Both the position numbers and the translations under genes were made by a program. From Pseudomonadota bacterium (GTDB lineage Bacteria > Myxococcota_A > Bradymonadia > UBA4248): a stretch of DNA of 64,000 nucleotides. The stretch is from assembly GCA_017464085.1 (NCBI GenBank), contig JAFUEE010000083.1, forward strand, positions 1-64,000, read 5' to 3'. Position 1 is the stretch's first letter; the number at the start of each line of letters is the position of its first letter. The notes below the pieces were generated by a model that was not told the origin of the DNA, ran no database searches, and was given only the letters and a program-made list of their open reading frames with translations. This document shows, piece by piece, positions 17,802-26,953 of this stretch.

Positions 17802-17899
17802 GACACTCACCTCTTTTTGTCGAAATAATGAACAGGAATCCCCCATCTCAAGCGCCGTTTATAGCGATACTGCGATGAATTTCCAAATCTTTTCAGGGG

Positions 17900-18016
17900 G
17901 ATGGCCTATGCGGCTGCGCGCATACGGCCATCAGAGGGCCGGCCTATGCGGCTGCGCGCATACGGCCGGCCATACCTGCATCTCCTTTTTGCGGCATATC
18001 TGATGGATATGCCCGC
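17900..18016. repeat. Three bulged hairpins between two minus-strand genes
   Basis: Copies at 17900-17932 and 17937-17971 share the inner arms TATGCG and CGCATA with a bulged C, but have different outer stems (GATGGCC/GGCCATC and GGCCGGCC/GGCCGGCC). A variant at 17991-18016 has inner arms CATATC and GATATG, a bulged C and outer arms GCGG and CCGC. They lie beyond the 3' end of the DUF6261-like gene and before the FG-GAP gene. Confidence 0.8.
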
Positions 18017-18021
18017 GCGGC

Positions 18022-18762
18022 TCATGCCTGCGCGTCCGCATCGGTCATATCCACGGTATTCCCGACGCTTTTGTTCGCCTTGCGCAATTCCTGACGGCGC
18101 CTGATGGCCGCATTCATCGCATTGATCTGAGCGATCGCCTCCGAGGCGCCGGGCAGCTCATCCAGCGACGCCATCATTTCCAGATACCGCGCAAGCGCCT
18201 TCCAGGCCGCATAGCAGTCTGCCGAGACCTCTTTGATCTGTCCTGCCTGGACTTTCGCGAGCGCGTCCAATTTGTCCGAGCTTGCGACGATAAAGTCCTC
18301 CACAGCCGCCTGAAGCGCCTGAACATGCTCATCGACAAGCGCCGCCTTGAGCGTGTCCGCATCGAGCGACGCGAGCTGCGACAGCAGCGTGCTCAGCGCG
18401 CCATACTCCTCGTCAAACCCCAGGCGCGTGGGATTGGGCGTCTTGGAGAAAACTGCATCGACCTTCGCCGCCGCCTCGCGAACACCCTGACGGGGATGCA
18501 CCAGGCTGGCGCTGATCTGAAGCGCCAGCGAGCGCCAGGCGTCGTCCGCAATCCTGTCCAGCGCCTCAAGGCTCAGCGAAGGCGCAAGCCCCTTGCTGAC
18601 GAGCAATGCATCAAATGATTTCGCCGCCGCCTCAAAGCGATCATAAGCCTTGCCGCACTTGCCACAGGTGTTCAGAACAATCTGCATGACACGGTCATGA
18701 AACGAATGCTGCTCCTCTCTCCTGAAATGCACATAGTCCACATTGATGATCCTCTCCGCCAT
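18022..18762 (-). CDS. Helical protein resembling DUF6261
   Basis: A 246-residue, mostly helical, Ala-rich protein without signal peptide or membrane segment. The start NVDYVHFRREEQHSFHDRVMQIV and the overall helical layout resemble the DUF6261 family known mainly from Bacteroidota, whose function is unknown; this match is from memory and tentative. A single CGKCGKAY motif near residue 33 could bind a metal. The last ~25 residues are polar. It stands alone between repeat-rich intergenic regions and is divergent from the SMC-type operon. There is no convincing evidence that it belongs to that operon. Confidence 0.6.
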   Translation of the reverse strand: MAERIINVDYVHFRREEQHSFHDRVMQIVLNTCGKCGKAYDRFEAAAKSFDALLVSKGLAPSLSLEALDRIADDAWRSLALQISASLVHPRQGVREAAAKVDAVFSKTPNPTRLGFDEEYGALSTLLSQLASLDADTLKAALVDEHVQALQAAVEDFIVASSDKLDALAKVQAGQIKEVSADCYAAWKALARYLEMMASLDELPGASEAIAQINAMNAAIRRRQELRKANKSVGNTVDMTDADAQA

Positions 18763-18867
18763 TGCCGGTCTCCTTCATTATGTATGGGCATCATTGCCAC
18801 GGTAGCCCGGATTTATCGCATAGAGCCCGCGACTTGTCATGCGCATTTTTTCAATATTATGAATCAG

Positions 18868-19250
18868 CGCTGAATCTTCACTCCGAAAAAATTCAGACCC
18901 CCGCTGCAGCGCTGAATCTTCACTCCGAAAAATTTCAGACCCCCGCTGCAGCGCTGAATCTTCACTCCGAAAAATTTCAGACCCCCGCTGCAGCTGTGAA
19001 CCTGCACTCCGAAAAATTTCAGACCCCCGCTGCAGCGGTGAACCTGCACTCCGAAAAATTTCAGACCCCCGCTGCAGCGATGAATCTTCACTCCGAAAAA
19101 TTTCAGACCCCCGCTGCAGCGATGAACCTGCACTCCGAAAAATTTCAGACCCCCGCCGCAGCGATGAACCTGCACTCCGAAAAATTTCAGACCCCCGCTG
19201 CAGCTGTGAACCTGCACTCCGAAAAATTTCAGACCCCCGCTGCAGCTGTG
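18868..19250. repeat. Tandem array, nine units of exactly 42 bp
   Basis: The landmark CACTCCG recurs at 18879, 18921, 18963, 19005, 19047, 19089, 19131, 19173 and 19215. Each unit carries CACTCCGAAAAATTTCAGAC, then CCCCGCTGCAGC and a variable linker (GCTGAATCTT or GTGAACCTG). Since 42 is divisible by three, frames stay open on both strands, giving spurious 14-residue peptide repeats. There is no good start or Shine-Dalgarno sequence, so I treat it as non-coding. The unit shares its motif order with the 43-bp array at 47416-47710. Confidence 0.9.
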
Positions 19251-19264
19251 AGGCATACCTCCGA

Positions 19265-19402
19265 GCGCCGTATGCGCAGCATAGGCGCGCCTACTGCCCC
19301 CTGACTACTAACCACTGCCCCACTGACTACTGACCACCCAGCGCGGCGTATGCCGACAGGCATAGACGCGCCACACCCGCGCCGTATGCGCAGCATAGGC
19401 GC
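19265..19402. repeat. Three bulged TA-TA hairpins and degenerate CTACTGC-type heptamers
   Basis: Hairpins are at 19265-19288 (inner TATGC/GCATA), 19341-19371 (TATGCC/GGCATA with one outer mismatch) and 19379-19402 (TATGC/GCATA). Between the first two is a low-complexity stretch (19290-19338) built from variants of CTACTGC and CTGACTA, similar to short stretches near 5673 and 34306. No gene is present between the 42-bp array and the kleisin-like gene. Confidence 0.75.
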
Positions 19403-19502
19403 GCCCCAAAACACCACACGCATAACGCGGCTTGCACATTCCCCCCGATTTGAAGTAAATAGCCGCGGTTTTTGTGAACTCTGCAAAGGGATGGTAGAGT
19501 AG

Positions 19503-20975
19503 ATGGATTTATTCAGCAATTTACCGGTCGATGCACCGGACATCAGCGACGAGCTAAGGAACGGCGCACTCGTGAAGCGTCTTCGCGTGCTTCTGCACGC
19601 CTACCCGCTGTTTCAGCTCAGCCAGTCGGACGGGCGCCGGGACGAAGCGTTCCGCCACTATGATACGCTGGTGATCGCGCTCAAGATCATGGACACCATA
19701 GCGGAGCGCATGGGCGACACGATCGAGGCAGACCGGGAATATATTGATTTTTCGCTCGAGCAGCTTCTGGACAGCATGGACCGCCGCGCGGGGCTGTTCC
19801 CGGATGCGAAGCGCCACACGCAGATCGTGGACCGCGTGCTGGCGGCGCTCAAGAACGACGGGGATGCGCGACGCCCGTTCAAGATGCCGTACACGGACAT
19901 CGACGCGACAGGCGAAGTGACCGAAAGGCTGCTGGAGTTCAGGCTGATCCAGGATGCGTTCGGCCTGGACGGCTCGACGGTGATGCGCCTGACGAACGAG
20001 GCCGTGAACCTGTATTTCAACGCGCTGGAGCTTGACCTCGAGGACAGCCAGGCGGCGACGGAAGCGATCGTCCACTCGCAGATGTGCCGCGGGAAGTTCG
20101 ACGAGGCGCGAAAGAGCGCGCATTTTGCGTGGCGGCAGTCGCGGATGTACTGCGACCGCATCCAGAAGATGCTGCACGAGACACAGCGCGACATCACGAG
20201 CGTGGACTGGTCCGAGAAAGCGCCGCGCCTGATTTCTGACGCGATGTCGCATCTGGAGACGCGCCTGGATGTCGAGCAGAAGATCATCCAGACAGCCAGC
20301 GAGCGGCTTGAGTCGCTCAAACCGGGGACGCCGGAAAGCCTTTCGGTCGCGAGGGTCATTTTCGTGATCCAATACTGCATCGAGACGCACACGGTGCTTC
20401 AGCGCGAGCTGATGACGGCGCGCGCGACGTTCCTCGACAGCCAGGCCTATCAGGCGTTCGTGCCCGAGAAGGCGTCGAAATATCCGGACCTGATGCACGA
20501 AGTCGTGGAACCGCTGCTCGGCATGGCGGTGCCCGATGCGCAGACCGTGATCGACAGGAGCCTGCCGCACCTGATGGCGCCCAAGATGCCCTCGCAGGTG
20601 TCGCTGTGCTTCCTGTTTGACGGGCTTCTGCGCCCCAAGCGCGCGCAGCGCAAGGACTGGATCGACATCGAGACGCTCGACCCGACGCATGTGTCCGGCG
20701 ACCTGATGCGATACAGCGAAGAAGACCGCAAGATTGCCGAAAGCCTGCTCGCATCCGTGCTTCAGGCGACGACGCTCAGCGACCTGCTGGCGTATGCGCG
20801 CTCGCAGAAGTTCACGCGGACGCAGTGCGAGGTCATCCTGCTCCTCGTCATGCAGCACTTCGACAAGGAGAGCACCGAAAACCCGATCGTGCGCGTCGAG
20901 AAGGCGAACACGCTTCTGAGCGACCCCGACTATTACGGGGACGAAGTGTGGATTTATCCTGTCGAATCCTTCTGA
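19503..20975 (+). CDS. MukF/JetA-like kleisin subunit (predicted)
   Basis: A 490-residue soluble, mainly helical protein, first of a three-gene set followed by a MukE-like and a MukB-like gene. No catalytic motif is visible. Assignment rests on gene order, size, predicted helical N-terminal and middle segments and a compact C-terminal region (ATTLSDLLAYARSQKFTRTQCEVILLLV) that could be a winged helix, all typical of non-SMC kleisins in MukBEF, MksBEF and Wadjet (JetABC) complexes. In such complexes the kleisin bridges the SMC heads and recruits the KITE subunit. AAAGGGA lies upstream of the ATG. A strong terminator-like hairpin follows its stop codon inside the presumed operon. Confidence 0.6.
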   Translation: MDLFSNLPVDAPDISDELRNGALVKRLRVLLHAYPLFQLSQSDGRRDEAFRHYDTLVIALKIMDTIAERMGDTIEADREYIDFSLEQLLDSMDRRAGLFPDAKRHTQIVDRVLAALKNDGDARRPFKMPYTDIDATGEVTERLLEFRLIQDAFGLDGSTVMRLTNEAVNLYFNALELDLEDSQAATEAIVHSQMCRGKFDEARKSAHFAWRQSRMYCDRIQKMLHETQRDITSVDWSEKAPRLISDAMSHLETRLDVEQKIIQTASERLESLKPGTPESLSVARVIFVIQYCIETHTVLQRELMTARATFLDSQAYQAFVPEKASKYPDLMHEVVEPLLGMAVPDAQTVIDRSLPHLMAPKMPSQVSLCFLFDGLLRPKRAQRKDWIDIETLDPTHVSGDLMRYSEEDRKIAESLLASVLQATTLSDLLAYARSQKFTRTQCEVILLLVMQHFDKESTENPIVRVEKANTLLSDPDYYGDEVWIYPVESF

Positions 20976-21005
20976 CAGACGCTCGCTATGACTGACACTT
21001 ACGGA

Positions 21006-21039
21006 ACGCATGCGCTCAGGCATGCGTGATTTTTTTTTT
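21006..21039 (+). terminator. Intrinsic terminator inside the SMC operon
   Basis: ACGCATGC and GCATGCGT form a perfect 8-bp stem around the loop GCTCAG, followed after two bases by ten consecutive T. It lies in the 75-bp gap between the kleisin-like and KITE-like genes. It should reduce read-through, so the first subunit may be made in excess, or the downstream genes may have another promoter. Confidence 0.85.
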
Positions 21040-21050
21040 AAGATAAAGCC

Positions 21051-22139
21051 ATGTCACTTGAACTCACCGATGTTTTCCGCGCCGCGAGGCTCCTTCAGTG
21101 GGGGCTTCAGCCGCGCATCCGGCCGATCCAGAACAGCGAGTATCGGGAACTCGTCAGGGAATACCTGAACCGTAGCGAGTTCCGCGATGCGGTGCACGAG
21201 ATGAGCGACGGCCTGGGGCTGTACGTGCTCAACGTGAGCGAGCACGGCGTAGTGCTGAGCCCGCGCGAAGAGAGCGTGTTCTGGATGCGCGCGTCAGAAT
21301 TCCGCCCGGGCAATTCGTCTGCGGACACGCGCCTTCTGGACGGCCTTGTGGAGATCACGATTGCGGCGACGGTGTTCCCGCGCGCGCGCGATCTTGAGGA
21401 TGACGTGAACCGCCCGCGTCCGCCCGTGACCGTGGATGAGATCGACGACGCGCTGCGCGCGATATGCGCGCGCTTTAAGGAAGAGTTTGCAGACGTCGAC
21501 CCGGACATGGACGATGTGCGCACCGGCCTTTACGATGCCTGGAGAGTGTATGACAACACGCTGGCGCAGCGCGAGACGAAGGACGGGCGAGAGGCGCGCA
21601 ACTCATCGCGCCGAATCATTAAGTATAATCTGGAGCGGCTCAAGGAATTCGGGTGTTTTACGGAGACGCGCTATGCGGGCAAGGAAGCGTGGCAGCCCAC
21701 GCGCCGGTATAACGTGCTCGTGCAGGAACTGGCGGCCTCGAAGCTCTTTGACGAAGTGCTGAAGATCAAGAATGGCGGCGCACCGCAGGAAGACGTGTTC
21801 GCAGAAGACGACATGCATGCGGCGCCCACTGAACAGCCTGAGGAGGACTGGGGCAGCGCGTTCCGCGACCAGTCTGTCGAGCTCGACGACATGGGCGATG
21901 CCATCCCGCGCGAAAAGCGCGACAGCGAGGATGACGAACGCCCCGATATAGACGGCGATCTGGATTCGGACGGCCTGCCCGATGACGCTCTGTTTGAAGA
22001 AGACGCGGACCTGCCCGGCGAAGACGGCCTCTATGACGAGGCTGACGAAGACGAGGCGTTCGACGGCCTCTATGACGAGGACGACATGGATGATGCAGGC
22101 ACATACGACGGCGATGATGAAGACGAGGACATGGAGTAA
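21051..22139 (+). CDS. MukE/JetB-like KITE subunit with acidic tail (predicted)
   Basis: A 362-residue protein. The N-terminal ~235 residues look like a tandem winged-helix protein (SLELTDVFRAARLLQWG at the start, later SSRRIIKYNLERLKEFGCFTETRY and RRYNVLVQELAASKLFDEVLKI). The last ~110 residues are an extremely acidic, Asp/Glu-rich tail with repeats such as GLYDEADEDEAF and GLYDEDDMDD, which might mimic DNA or contact the SMC heads. Its place between a kleisin-like and an SMC-like gene fits the KITE subunit of MukBEF/Jet complexes. Twelve bases separate it from the SMC gene. There is no strong Shine-Dalgarno sequence, so it may depend on coupling or weak initiation. Confidence 0.6.
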   Translation: MSLELTDVFRAARLLQWGLQPRIRPIQNSEYRELVREYLNRSEFRDAVHEMSDGLGLYVLNVSEHGVVLSPREESVFWMRASEFRPGNSSADTRLLDGLVEITIAATVFPRARDLEDDVNRPRPPVTVDEIDDALRAICARFKEEFADVDPDMDDVRTGLYDAWRVYDNTLAQRETKDGREARNSSRRIIKYNLERLKEFGCFTETRYAGKEAWQPTRRYNVLVQELAASKLFDEVLKIKNGGAPQEDVFAEDDMHAAPTEQPEEDWGSAFRDQSVELDDMGDAIPREKRDSEDDERPDIDGDLDSDGLPDDALFEEDADLPGEDGLYDEADEDEAFDGLYDEDDMDDAGTYDGDDEDEDME

Positions 22140-22151
22140 GGGAGAAGAGCG

Positions 22152-25100
22152 ATGCCAAAACTTTCGCGACTGAGATTTGTTTCGATCGGCCATCCGAACG
22201 CGCGTATGCAGGACCTGCTCCTCAACCTGAGCGACCAGTCAGGTGTTCCGACAGACTCGACGATCTGGCTTCGCAACGGCGGCGGCAAATCGTCGATCCT
22301 GAGCCTTTTCTTTGCGCTCCCGCGCCCGAACCGGCGAGATTTTCTGGGGAGCAAGGCGGACGCCAAGCAGCGCCGGATCGAGGACTATATATTGACGAAC
22401 GACCGCAGCGTGGTGGCCGCCGAATGGACGCTCGACCTTCAGACGCTCGGATTTGAAGGGGAACAGAACATCGCGCGCTTTGTGACAGGCGTGTTTTATG
22501 AGTATTCCGGCGGTAACCGAGACAGCCTGAGGCGATTGTTTTTCAGCGCGCGCGTGAGCGATGCCGTGGAAGAGACGCAGCTGCCGACGCTTCCGATCGA
22601 CATGGTGACGCCAGAGGGGACGCGCGTGCGGCGGACGCTTCTGTCGTTCAAGCAGGCGTGGAACGCGCTTCGCGACAGCCACCCGAGCCTTCAGTTCGCG
22701 TGCACCGAGAACCAGAACGAATGGAGCGACAGGCTTCAGAGCGCGGGGATCGACCCAGGTCTTTTCGGCTACCAGCTGATCATGAACAGCCGCGAAGGCG
22801 GCGCGGACGAGCTTTTTCGCTTCAACAGCCCGGATGATTTTGTCGACTTCCTGCTGGAGCTGACCGTCGAGCCGAACAAGACCGACGGCATCACAGAGAA
22901 TCTTGAGACATATCGAAAGCAGCTGCAGCGCAGGAAACACGAATACCTGCCGGACCTCGCGCTATCGACAGGGCTCGTGGAGCGGCTTTCCCCGCTCGTA
23001 GAGCTGCACGAGCGGCGCATGCGCATCCAGGAGGAAGCACACCGTCTGACAGACCTTTACACGCAGATCCGCCATTCGATCGCAAACGATATGGCCGCGC
23101 TGGCCGAGCAGGAAAACGCCGCGACAGAGGAAATCAAGACATTGCGGACAGCGTGGAACGCGACAGAGGTGCAGCGAGAGCGCGACAGAGGCATCGCGAT
23201 CGCGATCGCGCTGAGAATCGCGGAAGAGGATGAGGCGCGCGCGCGCAAGCAGGTCGAAGACCTGACGGAAGCCGTCGAACAGGCCGTGCGCGAAGAGCTC
23301 CTGTGGAAGGCAGCCTATCCGTACCAGAACTATGTCATCGCGCAGAAAGATGCCGACACCTATCGCGAAGCGCTTGCGGGCACTGACGACAACCGCGCGC
23401 CGCTGATGGCGCGCCTGGCACAGGCGGCACAAGACTATGTGGCGGCAATGCGCCACCAGATCGAAGCCCTGACTCAGCAGCGCGAGGAAATTCGCCAGAA
23501 ATCGCGCGAAATGGATATCGAGAGCCAGAACATCGACCTCGAATCGAACACTTATGAGCGCCGCGCGATTGCCTGTGAATCCGAGAGCAACGCCTATCTC
23601 CAGAACCTGAACAGCCGTCAGAACAAATTCGAGAGCCTGATCAAGCTGGGGATTCTTCTGGCGACCGAAACGCCAGCCCAGGCGCTTGAGCGCACGGACA
23701 ATCAGCTCAAGGAAAAGCGCAAGAAGCTGCGCTCGATCGAACGCGGCCGCGAAGGCGATGAAGCGCTCGAAGACGATTACGAACGCCAGATCACCGACCT
23801 TCAGCGCTCGACAGCCACAAAGGATGCGGAGATCAGCTCCCTCGAACGAGAGTTCCAGAAAGCGACCGAAGCGCGCGACAAGCTTGAAGCAGACAAGAAC
23901 TTCCTGAGCGTGCTCGAACTCGACAGCGTCGATCTGGACGAACTTCCGGAAGACACGGCAGGCCTGCTTCAACGGCATGCCTCGGACATGCAGGAAGAAG
24001 CCGCCAAGCTCCGGACAGAAGCCGCATCACTCGAACGCGCGCGCGTGCATATCCAGGAGCGCGGCCTGATGCCGCCCACTGTCGAAGTCGAGAATCTCCT
24101 GTCGTTCCTCGGCCCCAAGTCGAACGCGTGTTCGGGGTGGTCATATATCAGCGAGCATGTGCCTGAAGATCGCCAGGAAGCCATCGTGCATGCCTACCCC
24201 GGCATTGCACAGGGCATCGTCGTACCCTCGCGCGAACTCGAGCGCGTCCGCAACCTGATCACCTCCAATCCCGAAGCGATTCCCCCGCTCCCGATCACGA
24301 TCGCCACCCCGGAAGCGCTCGAAGCACTGCCCGAAACTTCCGAAAGATTCCAATGCATCGTCGGGCCCAAAGACCACGCCTGGTTCGACCGCGCGGATGC
24401 CCAGAAAGCACTCGAAAATCTGGAGAGCCGACTTGCATCGCTCCAGACCGCGATCAATGACGCGCTTCAGTCACAGAACAATATCCTGAATGCCCTGACG
24501 AAATTCCGCGCATTCAGGAACCAATACCCGCGCGGATGGTTTGCGACGACGCGCACGCGGATCGCGCAGCTCCGTGTCAATTCCGAAGACGACCGCGCCA
24601 CGCTTGATATGCGCCGCGAAGAAAAAACTCGCCTGATCGAAAAGAAGCGCAGCAGCGAACATATCGCCAACAAGCTCAACACAGAAATCCAAGGCCTCGT
24701 GCATGCCTGCGACAAGCTCCGGGAGTTCGTGGACGAAGTCGACAATTCCACAGAAACCTGGAAGAAGAGCGCGCAAGAAAAACAGGCAGAGGCCCAGACA
24801 CACCGCGAAGAAGCAGAAGCATTGCGCCTTCAGGCGCGCGAGATTCGCGAGCGCTCGCGCCAGCTGTTCCAATCGGCAGAACCGCTCACTTCGCAGATCA
24901 ACCTCTATGAAAATGAGATCTCACATGTCAAATACCTCCCCGATCAGCCTGCGCCGAAACAAGGGAACATCGAGACGCTCAAGAGCGACTATGAACGCCT
25001 GCGCGAACAAGTCGAACGCGAACTGACAAACAACGAACTCGCGCAAAAGCTCGAAAACGCCGAAGCCCAGGCAAAGAAAGACAAGAAGCAGGTCATGCAG

Positions 25101-26654
25101 CTGATCCGGAACGTGCTGACGCTCGATGAAGTCCGCGAGGCCGTCGCAAGCCTTGCGAATCCGAACGACCTCGAAGCGAACGGCGAACGCGCGGCAGAAC
25201 TGCTCCAGGTCACGCGGACGCGCAAAGAGAAGGCCATCGCCGAACTGAGCAGCTGTGAATCAGCGCGCAAGCAGCAACAGAACGCCTGGCTGGGCGCAGG
25301 CAAACCGAGCATTCCAGAAGGCACAGTGACCACCCGGGAAAGCATCGCGCTGTTCGAGCAGAGCGCGGACGCCGCCACAGGCGTTCTGAATTCCATCGAT
25401 CAATCCATCCGCGAACAGGAAAAGCTGATTGCGAATGCGAAACATGGGAAAGACGCGCTTACGAAAGACCTCGAGCGCCTCAATTCTGTCCAGCGCAGCC
25501 ATGCGACTTTTTTGACCGGCCAGATCGAGCTGACGACAGTCCTTGAGGTCATCGATGCCGCCGAGATCGGCAATGCCATATCTGATCTGGAAAAGCGCCT
25601 TGAGAGCTATAAAGAGTCGCATGAAGGTTTGGATTCGAGCCGCAGATCTGCCGTGTCTGCCATTCGCAAATGGGTAGATCAGGATCAGTTTGCCAACCTT
25701 CAGAACCGCATATTGACGCAGTTCAGGACGCTCGATGCCGAAGCACTCGAAAACGGCGCAGCAGAATTCCGCGAATCCCTGAACATCCGTCTGCGCGAGA
25801 TCACAGCGACGCTTGAAGAGCTCGAGAAACACCGAAGTTTTCTGGCGAAATTCCTGCTCAATGCGGCAGACGAAGGCCTTCGCCTGCTCAAGCTCGCAGA
25901 CTCGGCGAGTACTGTGCCGAGGGAAGTGCCCGACATCGGGGGATCGCGATTTTTGAGGATTACGACGAAAGAGCCAGCGTCGCAGGCAGACCGCCTCGAA
26001 CTGATTCAGGAGCTCGTGGACGCGCTCGTGGACGAGACAGTTTTGCCGACGGGCACGAAGCTGATACAGCGCGCAGTGCGCCAGCTCGCGCGCCCGTTCA
26101 CGGTGCGCGTGCTCAACCCCGATCCCGCATCGCCCCAGAAGCTCATAGAGATTACAGAGACCGCGCGCTTTAGCGGCGGTGAACAGCTGACATGCGCCAT
26201 TTTGCTGTATTGCACGCTTGCAAATGTGCGCGCGCGCACGCGCGGCATGAACCGTCAGCCGACGAGCGTGCTGATTCTGGACAACCCGATCGGGCGCGCG
26301 AGCCGCACCGTGTTCATCAATATGCAGCGCAAGTTCGCAAGCGCGATGGGCATCCAGCTGATCTATACGACGGCAGTCAACGACCTCGAGGCATTGAGCA
26401 TCCTGCCCAATGTCGTGCGCCTGAGAAACGAACGGACAGACCTGAACAAAGGCCACCGCTTGCTCGAAAAGGATGTCGATATTTCTGGCCAGCTCGAAGC
26501 CATCCGCATGGCCAAGGCCAAGGAAGATTCGGACGACACGCCTGAAGCGCCGGACGCAACAGAACGCGATGCGATCGAAGCGGAACCCGAGGCACCGGAA
26601 GTGCCAGATGCGCCACAAGTGCCTGAGAACGAAGGCGAAGGCGACAATGCATGA
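22152..26654 (+). CDS. MukB/JetC-like SMC ATPase with Asn at the Walker B catalytic position
   Basis: A 1,500-residue SMC-type ATPase. The N-terminal head carries Walker A NGGGKSS at residues 42-48. Long Glu/Arg/Lys-rich coiled-coil runs fill ~270-620 and ~780-1210. Between them, ~640-760, is a globular hinge-like domain (GWSYISEHVPEDRQEAIVHA, GIVVPSRELERV). The C-terminal head has the signature FSGGEQ at 1340-1345 and Walker B LILDNPIGRAS at 1374-1384, where Asn1378 replaces the usual catalytic Glu. The last ~50 residues are an acidic Pro/Glu tail. AAGGGAG precedes the ATG. Known relatives extrude DNA loops for chromosome organisation or recognise plasmid DNA. No JetD-type nuclease gene follows. 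I recall similar LDNPIG motifs in actinobacterial SMC-like proteins, so the substitution may be family-wide. Confidence 0.8.
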   Translation: MPKLSRLRFVSIGHPNARMQDLLLNLSDQSGVPTDSTIWLRNGGGKSSILSLFFALPRPNRRDFLGSKADAKQRRIEDYILTNDRSVVAAEWTLDLQTLGFEGEQNIARFVTGVFYEYSGGNRDSLRRLFFSARVSDAVEETQLPTLPIDMVTPEGTRVRRTLLSFKQAWNALRDSHPSLQFACTENQNEWSDRLQSAGIDPGLFGYQLIMNSREGGADELFRFNSPDDFVDFLLELTVEPNKTDGITENLETYRKQLQRRKHEYLPDLALSTGLVERLSPLVELHERRMRIQEEAHRLTDLYTQIRHSIANDMAALAEQENAATEEIKTLRTAWNATEVQRERDRGIAIAIALRIAEEDEARARKQVEDLTEAVEQAVREELLWKAAYPYQNYVIAQKDADTYREALAGTDDNRAPLMARLAQAAQDYVAAMRHQIEALTQQREEIRQKSREMDIESQNIDLESNTYERRAIACESESNAYLQNLNSRQNKFESLIKLGILLATETPAQALERTDNQLKEKRKKLRSIERGREGDEALEDDYERQITDLQRSTATKDAEISSLEREFQKATEARDKLEADKNFLSVLELDSVDLDELPEDTAGLLQRHASDMQEEAAKLRTEAASLERARVHIQERGLMPPTVEVENLLSFLGPKSNACSGWSYISEHVPEDRQEAIVHAYPGIAQGIVVPSRELERVRNLITSNPEAIPPLPITIATPEALEALPETSERFQCIVGPKDHAWFDRADAQKALENLESRLASLQTAINDALQSQNNILNALTKFRAFRNQYPRGWFATTRTRIAQLRVNSEDDRATLDMRREEKTRLIEKKRSSEHIANKLNTEIQGLVHACDKLREFVDEVDNSTETWKKSAQEKQAEAQTHREEAEALRLQAREIRERSRQLFQSAEPLTSQINLYENEISHVKYLPDQPAPKQGNIETLKSDYERLREQVERELTNNELAQKLENAEAQAKKDKKQVMQLIRNVLTLDEVREAVASLANPNDLEANGERAAELLQVTRTRKEKAIAELSSCESARKQQQNAWLGAGKPSIPEGTVTTRESIALFEQSADAATGVLNSIDQSIREQEKLIANAKHGKDALTKDLERLNSVQRSHATFLTGQIELTTVLEVIDAAEIGNAISDLEKRLESYKESHEGLDSSRRSAVSAIRKWVDQDQFANLQNRILTQFRTLDAEALENGAAEFRESLNIRLREITATLEELEKHRSFLAKFLLNAADEGLRLLKLADSASTVPREVPDIGGSRFLRITTKEPASQADRLELIQELVDALVDETVLPTGTKLIQRAVRQLARPFTVRVLNPDPASPQKLIEITETARFSGGEQLTCAILLYCTLANVRARTRGMNRQPTSVLILDNPIGRASRTVFINMQRKFASAMGIQLIYTTAVNDLEALSILPNVVRLRNERTDLNKGHRLLEKDVDISGQLEAIRMAKAKEDSDDTPEAPDATERDAIEAEPEAPEVPDAPQVPENEGEGDNA

Positions 26655-26707
26655 GCGCATGAGGATCAGCGCAAGACAGCAGGGCTTGCGCTGCCCTCAT
26701 GATTCGT

Positions 26708-26770
26708 CGAGGGGGTAGCGGCGTATTTCGCAAAGCGAAATAGCCGCGCAGGGGGAGTCTTCCCCCTCCC
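26708..26770. repeat. Bulged hairpin plus GGGGGA/TCCCCC hairpin, composite element copy 1
   Basis: A ~62-bp element begins GAGGGGGTA. The bulged hairpin is 26718-26747, with outer GCGGC/GCCGC, inner TATTTCGC/GCGAAATA and bulged G. A second hairpin, GGGGGA-GTCT-TCCCCC, is at 26751-26766. Two near-identical composites occur at 39631-39690 (opposite orientation) and 42998-43060. It follows the SMC gene, and nothing else is recognisable in the 299-bp gap before the next gene. Confidence 0.85.
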
Positions 26771-26953
26771 CATTAAAAAGACATCAAGCAAGCGGAGATA
26801 TAAAGTTTTAGTGATGTCACAGGATTGCCGCGCTTGTGCTAAACCCGCCATCTATGCTATTCACATATATGCGTTGCCGGAGTAATCTGGCTTTATTTTT
26901 CGCAGAATTTTCTGCATCAGAGAATGTGTGGCTAAGCCACAGAGGAGAGACCC

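Noticed and set aside
18762-19304. 180-residue frame with nine 14-residue repeats (LNLHSEKFQTPAAA)
   Set aside because: It is the translation of the 42-bp array; the opposite strand is equally open because 42 is a multiple of three, the only full-length start is a TTG without Shine-Dalgarno sequence, and the frame lacks normal protein character.
19554-21023. 489-residue minus-strand frame opposite the kleisin-like gene
   Set aside because: It is a shadow frame rich in Arg, His and Val that spans the terminator; the plus-strand gene fits operon order and has a ribosome-binding site.
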